DNA of 44,340 nucleotides, from the NCBI GenBank assembly GCA_002493325.1, contig DKYL01000017.1:1-44340 (forward strand), given 5' to 3'. This stretch comes from Ruminococcaceae bacterium UBA7101 (GTDB taxonomy: Bacteria; Bacillota; Clostridia; Oscillospirales; Acutalibacteraceae). The notes under the pieces were generated by a model. The model ran no database searches. It was given only the letters and a program-made list of their open reading frames with translations, and was not told the origin of the DNA. Within the stretch, counting starts at the first letter, position 1; each line of letters begins with the position of its first letter. Both the position numbers and the translations under genes were made by a program. Below are positions 23,938 to 31,284 of this stretch, piece by piece.

Positions 23938-25262
23938 TATTTTCTCCTTTTTATCAGTGCAGGCAGGATAACAGGCGCTTCCTCACCGGCAAGTGACATT
24001 TGTTCAAGCAACAGGTATTTAAGCTCCTGCCTTACGTGCCTGTATCTTGGGTCCTTAACAAGGTTGTGCTTTTCAGCAGGGTCCTTTTTCAAATCATAAA
24101 GATAGCTTTCCCAATAAGCGTTTGAGCTGTGATGTGCGTAGCCCATCGGCGCTATATCACGCACCTCGTATTTGAAACGGTCAGTTCTGATTGCTCTTGA
24201 ATTGGATGCTTCACTGATTTGAATGAACACACAATCTCTTTTTTCGTCAGTTTTATTAATCTGTCTGGTTAAATCTATTCCCGAATAATCATCAGGTATC
24301 GGTATACCTGCCATGGAAAGAATTGTGGGCGGTAAATCAATCAGTGATGACAGCCTTTCCTCACAGTGTCCCCCCTCAAAGCCGCCGCCCTTTATAATTA
24401 AAGGCGTATGGGTTGCGCTTTCGTGGCAGCAGCGTTTGTATTCGGGATTTCTTGTCTTAAAATGTGCGCCGTGGTCAGAGGTGTAAATAATAATTGTATC
24501 ATCATAAATTCCCTCTGCCTTTAGCTTTTCAATCAGCTTGCCCACATTATAGTCAAGCCTGTTGCAGGCAGATATATAGTCGGGATATTCCTCTTTATAA
24601 TTGCCCCTTAAAAAGGTTAAATCGTCAGGCAGGGGATAGCTTTTGAATGTATCAACTGTTTCCTTATAGCCCTCAATGTGTCTGTGGTCATTCTGATGAT
24701 GTGGTTCCAGCTGGCTGACGAACATAAAGAAAGGCTTTTCTTTATCTCTGTTTTCAATAAATTCCAGTGCATAGTCATTGATGCAGTCGGCTCTGTAGCC
24801 CTTGAAATCAAGCTTGTTACCGTCACCGTCAAACACGTAGCCGTCATAGCCGTGTGATGTGAATTCAAGCACATCGGCAGCACGCCAGTACTGATAACCA
24901 CCCTGTTTCTCCTTGGGAACAGCAGTCTTTTCACAGTGAAGTCCTACGCCGGGCAAACGGTCGGATGCCAAGTGCCACTTACCAATATAAGCAGTCTGGT
25001 AGCCTGCGTCATTGAAATGATGTGCTAAGGTTTTGGTGTTTTCAGGAAGCGGTATTCCGTTCCAGTAGCAGCCGACCTGTGTGGCATACTTTCCTGACTG
25101 CAGGCAGGCTCTTGCAGGACCGCAAACGGGCTGGCAGGTGAAGTTGTTTTCAAATTTAACACCCTCCCCGGCAAGACGGCAAAGATTAGGTGACACTGTT
25201 TCGTTTATGGTGTCCCATCTTTGCTGATCGGAAAAGTAGAAAATAATGTTTTTTTGTTTCAT
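23937..25262 (-). CDS. Cytoplasmic Cys-type sulfatase (S1 family)
   Basis: A 441-residue sulfatase that would hydrolyse sulfate esters on imported glycans. The formylglycine motif is Cys47-Gly-Pro-Ala-Arg51 followed by ACLQSGKYATQVG. Metal ligands include Asp12 in FYFSDQQRW and the SDHGAHF pair further on; GKWHL is also conserved. ATG 25262 follows a G-rich ribosome site (AGGGGGG); longer in-frame extension upstream has no such site and would overlap the exporter gene. No signal peptide is present. The Cys must be oxidised to formylglycine by a maturase, and none is in this window. Position 17 bases after a TauE/SafE exporter and overlapping a GPH symporter makes a compact import-desulfate-export unit plausible. 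Confidence 0.93.
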   Translation of the reverse strand: MKQKNIIFYFSDQQRWDTINETVSPNLCRLAGEGVKFENNFTCQPVCGPARACLQSGKYATQVGCYWNGIPLPENTKTLAHHFNDAGYQTAYIGKWHLASDRLPGVGLHCEKTAVPKEKQGGYQYWRAADVLEFTSHGYDGYVFDGDGNKLDFKGYRADCINDYALEFIENRDKEKPFFMFVSQLEPHHQNDHRHIEGYKETVDTFKSYPLPDDLTFLRGNYKEEYPDYISACNRLDYNVGKLIEKLKAEGIYDDTIIIYTSDHGAHFKTRNPEYKRCCHESATHTPLIIKGGGFEGGHCEERLSSLIDLPPTILSMAGIPIPDDYSGIDLTRQINKTDEKRDCVFIQISEASNSRAIRTDRFKYEVRDIAPMGYAHHSSNAYWESYLYDLKKDPAEKHNLVKDPRYRHVRQELKYLLLEQMSLAGEEAPVILPALIKRRK

Positions 25263-25278
25263 AATTACCCCCCCTGTA

Positions 25279-26070
25279 TTATTTTGCAATAAAACCGACA
25301 GCAGCGTTATAAATATTGATGACCGCAACAATGATAAGTACTGCCGAAAATATTTTTGTAATCGTTTTGTTGGACAGCTTTTTGTTAAGCTGAGAGCCGA
25401 TAATTCCGCCGATAACGGATACTGCCATAGCGGCAACAATAATAGGTGTATACTCTTTAAACGGAGTAAATTGATTGTTGATAAATATTGTAATAAGCTG
25501 ACTCAGCTGACTGAAAAATATAATTGCAACCGAATAGACGGCACTTTCCTTAACCGTGAATGAAAATAACAGCACCAAAAAAGCAGTGTTAATCGGTCCG
25601 CCGCCAATCCCTAAAAATGCACTCATTAATCCCAGCATAAGCCCTACAGCAATAATGGCGGCAGGATTTTTAATTTCAAAGCTTTTTATGTTTTTTGCGT
25701 TGACATAGATGATTACAAATACGATAAAGGCTGTTATTATAACCGCCTGAATGCCCTTTACTATATCGGAATTAAGCTTGGCAAGCACCAGATCAAATAT
25801 CTCATTACCAATGATTCCGCCGAAAACCGAGCCGATGGATACAAGCAGAACGATTTTTGGCTTCATTTCGGTTTTTGATTTTATATGCTTGATGGATGAG
25901 CTTATGCTCATAGCAAATACTGCACAGGTGGATATGAAACCGACTGTTTCAACGCTGTGTATTCCGATAAAATCAAGAAGCGGTTTGATAATGATACCGC
26001 CGCCGATTCCTACAACAGCGCCCACTGTGCAGGCTATAAAAATGATTACACTGTATAAAATGGCTGTCAT
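25279..26070 (-). CDS. TauE/SafE family anion exporter
   Basis: A 263-residue membrane protein with about eight hydrophobic segments. The paired GIGGG motifs of the family are present: GAVVGIGGGIIIKP near residue 18 and SAFLGIGGGPINTAF near residue 150, which show the internal duplication. Characterised members export sulfite, sulfoacetate or related sulfur anions. It is followed 17 bases later by a sulfatase gene, so disposal of a sulfur anion released in the cytoplasm is an attractive role; this is inference. The start ATG 26070 has GAGG upstream and lies 18 bases after the FkbM gene. Confidence 0.88.
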   Translation of the reverse strand: MTAILYSVIIFIACTVGAVVGIGGGIIIKPLLDFIGIHSVETVGFISTCAVFAMSISSSIKHIKSKTEMKPKIVLLVSIGSVFGGIIGNEIFDLVLAKLNSDIVKGIQAVIITAFIVFVIIYVNAKNIKSFEIKNPAAIIAVGLMLGLMSAFLGIGGGPINTAFLVLLFSFTVKESAVYSVAIIFFSQLSQLITIFINNQFTPFKEYTPIIVAAMAVSVIGGIIGSQLNKKLSNKTITKIFSAVLIIVAVINIYNAAVGFIAK

Positions 26071-26088
26071 TGTTATTTCCTCGGTAAT

Positions 26089-27150
26089 TTATTCACATAT
26101 GCAGTAAAAATTTGATTCCCAGGCAGGTATGTATTGGCTGTGCCTGAAATACAGCTTATAATCAGGATTCAACTCCAGTATTTTAATCGGAAGTGAAAAC
26201 AAATCCTCGTTTCTGTGATAAGCACAGATGTATAGCTTTGGATTATATGCTTTGATGGTTTGTTCAGCACCACTCAGTGCCTGCAGCTCGCTGCCCTCAA
26301 TGTCCATTTTTATCATTGTGACAGGGGAGTCAATCAGACTGTCAAGGTCACAGACCTCAACAGGTATACCCTTGCTTGACAGCTTTGAATTTCTGCTGCC
26401 CTGTCTGTCAAAAATAAGGGTGTCACGCTTGCTCCAGGCACCCATATTATAAATGTCGATATTTGTCAGATTTTCTGTATTTTTAGAGAGCTTTCTGAAA
26501 TTTTTCGGGTCAGGCTCAAGGGCATAAATGTGGTTATATTTCCCCTTTGTATATGCTGTAAATTCTCTTATTGTATCACCGTCATATGCCCCTAAATCGG
26601 CAATGATTTCATTGTCGGTGAGTTTTAATATATCTCTGTAAATACTGTTCTTATCACAGAATGAATGGAAAAGATAATCAACCTTGCCCGATATTTTAAA
26701 ATTGATTATGTCAAGGTAAACCTGTTTGCTTTCGTCATCTGCAAGGTGATGATAGACAAAATCAAATTTATCCTCATTTTCTTTAACATATTCCGTGGTG
26801 AAAAGTCCGCTGCCTGCAACAGGAACATCCGGAGCAAAAACAGGGTGCTCACTATTTATTCTTTTTATATTTTCAAGTACATTATCAAGGTGTGTGGCAA
26901 ATGCAAGAACAACATTGAAATCGTCATATTCTCTGCATATATCACTGTATTTCTTTACCTTATAGCCAAGAAAGCTGTGACCTCTTACAAATTCATCACT
27001 GGCAAAAATTTCATCCACCTTGACACCGTAGCTTTCAAGTGTGCTGATTATTTTTTCTGCACCGTTGCCCATACCATAGACAGCAATCGGTTTGCCGTCA
27101 CGTGCAAGAAAATCCCATATATTCTCTTTTTCAGCAAGCAAATCAAGCAT
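26089..27150 (-). CDS. FkbM-family methyltransferase with N-terminal Rossmann-like domain
   Basis: A 353-residue protein. Residues ~20-105 form a nucleotide- or sugar-binding-like Rossmann segment (PIAVYGMGNGAEKII). The C-terminal part is an SAM-dependent FkbM methyltransferase: ADLGAYDGD at 184-192, ALEPDPKNFRKL, and KMDIEGSE with Asp283. FkbM enzymes add O-methyl groups to polyketides, exopolysaccharides or glycans. ATG 27150 is chosen because AGGTGA lies just upstream; a GTG three codons earlier overlaps it. It is the promoter-proximal gene of the exporter-sulfatase-symporter operon, where a methyltransferase is not expected. The target is unknown. Confidence 0.85.
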   Translation of the reverse strand: MLDLLAEKENIWDFLARDGKPIAVYGMGNGAEKIISTLESYGVKVDEIFASDEFVRGHSFLGYKVKKYSDICREYDDFNVVLAFATHLDNVLENIKRINSEHPVFAPDVPVAGSGLFTTEYVKENEDKFDFVYHHLADDESKQVYLDIINFKISGKVDYLFHSFCDKNSIYRDILKLTDNEIIADLGAYDGDTIREFTAYTKGKYNHIYALEPDPKNFRKLSKNTENLTNIDIYNMGAWSKRDTLIFDRQGSRNSKLSSKGIPVEVCDLDSLIDSPVTMIKMDIEGSELQALSGAEQTIKAYNPKLYICAYHRNEDLFSLPIKILELNPDYKLYFRHSQYIPAWESNFYCICE

Positions 27151-27168
27151 AATAATCACCTGTTTAAG

Positions 27169-27197
27169 ATTATAGCATATATTACAAGACTTTACAA
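27169..27197 (-). promoter_or_regulatory. Promoter of the FkbM-TauE-sulfatase-symporter operon
   Basis: On the minus strand TTGTAA (27197-27192), 17 bp, TATAAT (27174-27169), about 20 bases before the ATG. Its -35 box overlaps that of the divergent promoter on the plus strand. Confidence 0.75.
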
Positions 27198-27219
27198 ACT
27201 AATAATTTTATTATATAAT
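27191..27219 (+). promoter_or_regulatory. Promoter of the corC-phoH-ybeY-era operon
   Basis: TTTACA (27191-27196), 17 bp, TATAAT (27214-27219), 40 bases before the first gene. The -35 box shares five or six bases with the -35 box of the minus-strand operon, so the two promoters are back to back. Confidence 0.7.
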
Positions 27220-27258
27220 ATCTGTAAATTTAAGTTTATATTGGAGGGATATGCCTAA

Positions 27259-28071
27259 ATGGGCGGTGGTCTTAGAAGGCTTTTTAAAAAGGAAAGCTCC
27301 ACAGAGGAAGAAATCAAGCAGTTGGTGGAGGGTGACGAAAATGTCGGTGAGCTTGAAAAAAATCAAAGGGATATGATTAATAACATATTTGAATTTGATG
27401 ATTTGAATGCAGGCGACATTATGACACACAGAACAGATATTGACGCTGTGGATATTAATGATTCCATTGAAGAGGCAGTCAAGCTGTCCATAAATGAGGG
27501 AAGATCAAGAATTCCTGTTTTTAAAGAGGATTTGGACAATATTTGCGGCATAATATATGTGAAGGATCTGCTTAAATTTGTCGGCACAAAAATATCAGGT
27601 GATGACAAGCTGACTGATTATATCCGCAAGCCGCTTTTTGTGCCTGAAACAATACCCTGCGGAAAGCTTTTTGCTCAGATGACTGAAAAAAGAACCATGA
27701 TGGCAATTGTTGTTGACGAATACGGCGGTACTGCAGGACTTGTTACAACCGAGGATGTTATGGAATGTATTTTCGGTAATATCCGTGATGAATATGATAA
27801 TGAGGAAGAGCAGGTAACAAAGATTGACGACAAAACCTATACCTTTGACGGTATCAGTGATATTGACGATGTCAGCGAGGTGCTGGGTGTTAAATTCCCC
27901 GAGGGTGATTATGATACGCTGGCAGGCTTTGTTATTAATCTTCTGGGCTTTCTGCCCACAGGTGAAAATACCGAGCAGGAGGTTTGTACCTACGAGGGCT
28001 TGACCTTTACTGTTTTAGAGGTCAGCGACAGACGAATTGAAAAAATAAAAGTAGAGAAAAATAATGATTGA
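27259..28071 (+). CDS. CorC/HlyC-type CBS-domain protein without membrane domain
   Basis: A 270-residue cytoplasmic protein. Two CBS domains run from about residue 52 to 175 (MTHRTDIDAVDIND, GRSRIPVF, GIIYVKDLL; then VDEYGGTAGLVTTEDVMECIFGNIRDE). The CorC_HlyC domain fills the C-terminus (GDYDTLAGFVINLLGFLPT). The DUF21/CNNM membrane domain that most Gram-positive relatives carry is absent, so it resembles proteobacterial CorC (YbeX). That protein also lies next to ybeZ/ybeY and has been linked to ribosome function. GGAGGG precedes ATG 27259 by 10 bases; another ATG at 27251 is out of frame. It overlaps phoH by 8 bases. Binding of adenine nucleotides is a family expectation. Confidence 0.9.
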   Translation: MGGGLRRLFKKESSTEEEIKQLVEGDENVGELEKNQRDMINNIFEFDDLNAGDIMTHRTDIDAVDINDSIEEAVKLSINEGRSRIPVFKEDLDNICGIIYVKDLLKFVGTKISGDDKLTDYIRKPLFVPETIPCGKLFAQMTEKRTMMAIVVDEYGGTAGLVTTEDVMECIFGNIRDEYDNEEEQVTKIDDKTYTFDGISDIDDVSEVLGVKFPEGDYDTLAGFVINLLGFLPTGENTEQEVCTYEGLTFTVLEVSDRRIEKIKVEKNND

Positions 28072-29020
28072 ACAGATAATTGAGTTTGAAGCATTGGAGC
28101 AGGCTGTGAGCCTGTTCGGAAGCTTTGATGAAAATATAAAGTTAATCGAAAAGGAATACAGTGTATCTGTTATATCACGCGGTACGGATTTAAAGGTGGT
28201 CGGTGATGCCGAGAATGTTTCAAAGGCAACAAGGGCACTGAACTCTATGCTTATGCTGATAAGCAAGGGTGAAAGTCTTACCAACCAGAATGTCAGGTAT
28301 GTGCTGTCACTTGTGAATGAGGGCAATGAGGACAAGCTGAGCTCTATGAGCAGTGATTCAATCTGTATCACCTCAAAGGGCAAGCCTGTCAAGCCTAAAA
28401 CACTGGGGCAGAAGAAGTACTGTGAAGCTATAAGAAATCATACCATAACCTTTGGTGTGGGTCCTGCAGGAACAGGTAAAACCTACCTTGCGGTTGCAAT
28501 GGCTGTTACTGCCTTCAGGGCAAAAGAGGTTAACAGAATTATTCTGACACGCCCTGCTGTTGAGGCAGGCGAAAAGCTGGGCTTTTTACCCGGTGATTTG
28601 CAGAGCAAGGTTGACCCTTATTTAAGACCGCTTTATGATGCACTTTTTGATATGCTTGGTGCAGAGAACTTTCAGCGCTGTCAGGAGCGTGGTGCTATTG
28701 AGGTTGCACCTCTTGCCTATATGAGAGGACGCACCCTTGATGACAGCTTTATCATTCTTGACGAGGCACAGAATACCACACCTGAGCAGATGAAGATGTT
28801 TTTAACACGTCTTGGCTTCGGGTCAAAGATGGTGATTACAGGTGATATTACACAGATAGATTTGCCCGACGGAAAAAAGTCAGGGCTTAAAAAGGTTCTT
28901 AAAATTCTTAAGGACATTGACGATATTGCAATATGCAGATTTAATCAGAAGGATGTTGTGCGCCATAAGCTGGTGCAGGATATCGTCAATGCTTACCAGA
29001 AATACGAGGAGGGAAAGTAA
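28064..29020 (+). CDS. phoH: PhoH-like ATPase (YbeZ type)
   Basis: A 318-residue P-loop ATPase/putative RNA helicase thought to work with YbeY in rRNA metabolism. An N-terminal KH-like segment (residues ~20-70) is followed by Walker A GPAGTGKT at 133-140, then TRPAVEAGEKLGFLPGDLQ, Walker B FIILDEAQNTTPEQM, and VITGDITQIDLP. The start overlaps the end of the CBS gene by 8 bases and the stop overlaps the ybeY start (TAATG), so the genes are tightly coupled. Length and motifs are normal. Confidence 0.95.
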   Translation: MIEQIIEFEALEQAVSLFGSFDENIKLIEKEYSVSVISRGTDLKVVGDAENVSKATRALNSMLMLISKGESLTNQNVRYVLSLVNEGNEDKLSSMSSDSICITSKGKPVKPKTLGQKKYCEAIRNHTITFGVGPAGTGKTYLAVAMAVTAFRAKEVNRIILTRPAVEAGEKLGFLPGDLQSKVDPYLRPLYDALFDMLGAENFQRCQERGAIEVAPLAYMRGRTLDDSFIILDEAQNTTPEQMKMFLTRLGFGSKMVITGDITQIDLPDGKKSGLKKVLKILKDIDDIAICRFNQKDVVRHKLVQDIVNAYQKYEEGK

Positions 29021-29523
29021 TGGACACCGTAAAGGTAATGATTTCAAACGAACAAAAAAAGGTAAAGATTCCCACAGGCATCAGACTGTTAATCAGACGC
29101 TGCTGTCACGCTGTCCTTGAGCTTGAAAAGTTTGACGGCTCTGCTGAGGTTAGTGTTACCTTTGTTGATAATGAACGTATTCACGAGCTGAATAAGCAGT
29201 ACAGAAATATTGACAGGGAAACGGATGTGCTGTCTTTTCCTTTGGGTGAAAACGGCGTTTATGACACGAATCTTGACACAGGTGCAAAAATGCTTGGCGA
29301 TATCGTTATTTCCATTGAAAAGGCTGTGGAGCAGGCGGATCTTTATAATCATCCGCTGCAAAGAGAAATCGGATTTTTAACCGTACATTCCATGCTGCAT
29401 CTGCTCGGCTATGACCACGAGGCAGGCGGTCTTGAAGAGGTACATATGCGTGAAAAGGAAGAAACCGTGCTTACACAAATCGGCTGGAAGCGTGACAACA
29501 GCTACTATATGGGTGACGAATAA
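29020..29523 (+). CDS. ybeY: Endoribonuclease YbeY (16S rRNA maturation)
   Basis: A 167-residue zinc-dependent endoribonuclease for 16S rRNA 3' processing and ribosome quality control. The zinc motif is His123-x3-His127-x5-His133 in TVHSMLHLLGYDHE. RNIDRETDVLSFP is the other conserved block. Its start overlaps phoH (TAATG) and its stop overlaps era in the same way. The dgkA and cdd genes that often sit between ybeY and era in Firmicutes are missing. Confidence 0.95.
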   Translation: MDTVKVMISNEQKKVKIPTGIRLLIRRCCHAVLELEKFDGSAEVSVTFVDNERIHELNKQYRNIDRETDVLSFPLGENGVYDTNLDTGAKMLGDIVISIEKAVEQADLYNHPLQREIGFLTVHSMLHLLGYDHEAGGLEEVHMREKEETVLTQIGWKRDNSYYMGDE

Positions 29524-30410
29524 TGACGAAAACCGCTTTTATTGCCATTGTCGGCAAGCCCAATGTGGGTAAATCTTCAATACTTAACAAAATACTCGGT
29601 CAGAAAATTGCTATCGTTTCATCAAAGCCCCAGACCACAAGAACAAAAATTATGGGTGTTCTTACGGAGGATGAAACACAGCTTGTTTTCACCGATACAC
29701 CCGGCTTTCACATTGCACATAACAAGCTTGGTGAAAAAATGAATGAGGCTGTTGGTGACACCGTCGGCGGTGTTGACGCCTGCCTGTTTATCGTTGAGCC
29801 GAAGGGCAAGCTTAATGAGCAGGAGCTGCAGCTTATTGAAATGTTCAAAAAGCAGAAATGCCCTGTGATTCTTGCAATCAATAAAATTGATATGATAGCC
29901 GATAAAAAGGAACTGCTTGAAAGAATTGTTGAGATTAATTCCATGTTCGATTTCACTGCCGTTGTTCCTGTCAGTGCAACTGAGGGCGACCATGTTGACG
30001 AGCTTGTGGACGAGCTGAAAAAGCTTGCTTTTGAGTCACCGCACTTTTTCCCTGAAGATACACTGACCGACCAGCCCGAGCGTGTTCTGGCGGCTGAAAT
30101 CATCCGTGAAAAAATCTTAAGGCTTATGGATAAGGAAATTCCCCACGGTATTGCAGTGGCTGTTGAAAAAATGCGTGAGCGTGACGATAAGGATATATTG
30201 GATATTGACGCAACAATCTACTGCGAAAGGGAAAGCCATAAGGGTATGGTCATCGGTAAAAACGGTGCTATGCTGAAAAAGGTTTCAACCTTTGCAAGGC
30301 AGGATCTGGAAAGCTTTTTTCAAATAAAGGTTAATCTTCACTGCTGGGTCAAGGTTAAGCTGGACTGGCGAAATCGTGAAGGTTTAATCCACAATTTCGG
30401 TTTGGATTAA
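29523..30410 (+). CDS. era: GTPase Era
   Basis: A 295-residue essential GTPase that binds the 3' end of 16S rRNA during 30S assembly. GTPase motifs: GKPNVGKSS at residues 10-18, DTPGFH, and NKIDMI. The C-terminal KH domain contains GMVIGKNGAMLKKV. The family's LHCWVKVKLDWRN C-terminal stretch is present. The start overlaps the ybeY stop (TAATG). A normal, full-length protein. Confidence 0.97.
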   Translation: MTKTAFIAIVGKPNVGKSSILNKILGQKIAIVSSKPQTTRTKIMGVLTEDETQLVFTDTPGFHIAHNKLGEKMNEAVGDTVGGVDACLFIVEPKGKLNEQELQLIEMFKKQKCPVILAINKIDMIADKKELLERIVEINSMFDFTAVVPVSATEGDHVDELVDELKKLAFESPHFFPEDTLTDQPERVLAAEIIREKILRLMDKEIPHGIAVAVEKMRERDDKDILDIDATIYCERESHKGMVIGKNGAMLKKVSTFARQDLESFFQIKVNLHCWVKVKLDWRNREGLIHNFGLD

Positions 30411-30464
30411 TTTAACATAACTAATTGCACCGCCATAGTATAAAATAACTGTGGGGTGTTATTT

Positions 30465-30605
30465 ATGGATGATAAATGGAATGAATTCTGGAGCAGCGGC
30501 TCCGTTAATGATTATTTAAGTTATAAGGAAAATGAAAAGGTGAGTGATGATGTCAACCACTACCAAGGGCTTAGTAATAAGGGAGCAGACAATAGGGGAG
30601 AGTGA
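30465..30605 (+). CDS. yqzL: YqzL-like small protein between era and recO
   Basis: A 46-residue reading frame with a GGGGTG ribosome site seven bases before ATG 30465. It begins MDDKWNEFWSSGSVNDYLSYKE, close in form to the Trp-x3-Phe..Gly-x-Val-x2-Tyr-Leu pattern of YqzL, a small protein of unknown function found in the same place in Bacillus. It overlaps recO by 56 bases in another frame, and the recO ribosome site (AAGGTGA) lies inside it. Its poorly conserved tail is therefore constrained by recO. Identification rests on pattern plus position. Confidence 0.75.
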   Translation: MDDKWNEFWSSGSVNDYLSYKENEKVSDDVNHYQGLSNKGADNRGE

Positions 30606-31284
30606 CCGTTTAGTTACTCTCCTTACTGCTGATTACGGACTTGTCCGTGCCTTTGTGCGTGGTGCAAAGCAGCTAAAAAACAGGCTTGCATCCTCCACAT
30701 CACTTTTTGCTTACAGTGATTTTTCACTTTACAGGGGCAAAGATGCCTTTATAGTTGACAATGCCTCACCCATTGAGGTGTTTTTTGATTTAAGGTTTGA
30801 TATTGTCAAGCTGTCCCTTGCTCAGTATTTTGCACAGCTTGCCTATGAGGTTGGTGAGGAGGAACAGCCGGCGGCAGAAATGCTGTCTGTTATGCTCAAT
30901 TCTCTTCATCTGCTTTGCAACAGCAGTAAGGACATAAGACTTATTAAAGCAGCTGTCGAGTTTCGGTTAATGTCCCTTGGCGGCTATATGCCGAGTATCT
31001 TAGCCTGTGCAAAATGCTCTGCATATGAAACGGATTTGATGTATTTTGATACAATGAATGGCTTGATTTATTGCGAAAACTGCGGCGTTCCCGGTGCAAT
31101 ACCGTGCCCTAAAAATGTGATTACCGCTATTCGTTTTATTTGCCTTACCGAGCCGAAAAAGATTTTTTCATTTACACTCAGTGAGGAAAATCTGAACCTT
31201 TTATGCGACATCAGCGAAAAATATATGATGTCAAGAATACAAAAGAATTTGCCGACGTTAGCGTTTTATAAAGGAATACTATAA
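30550..31284 (+). CDS. recO: DNA repair protein RecO
   Basis: A 244-residue RecO that helps load RecA onto SSB-coated DNA. The N-terminal OB-fold (TKGLVIREQTIGESDRLVTLLT, VRGAKQLKNRL) and the zinc cysteines CAKC and CENC are present. ATG 30550 has AAGGTGA six bases upstream; ATG 30547 and GTG 30544 are close alternatives. It overlaps the small yqzL-like gene at the start and the mutS2 start at its stop (TAATG). Confidence 0.93.
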   Translation: MSTTTKGLVIREQTIGESDRLVTLLTADYGLVRAFVRGAKQLKNRLASSTSLFAYSDFSLYRGKDAFIVDNASPIEVFFDLRFDIVKLSLAQYFAQLAYEVGEEEQPAAEMLSVMLNSLHLLCNSSKDIRLIKAAVEFRLMSLGGYMPSILACAKCSAYETDLMYFDTMNGLIYCENCGVPGAIPCPKNVITAIRFICLTEPKKIFSFTLSEENLNLLCDISEKYMMSRIQKNLPTLAFYKGIL

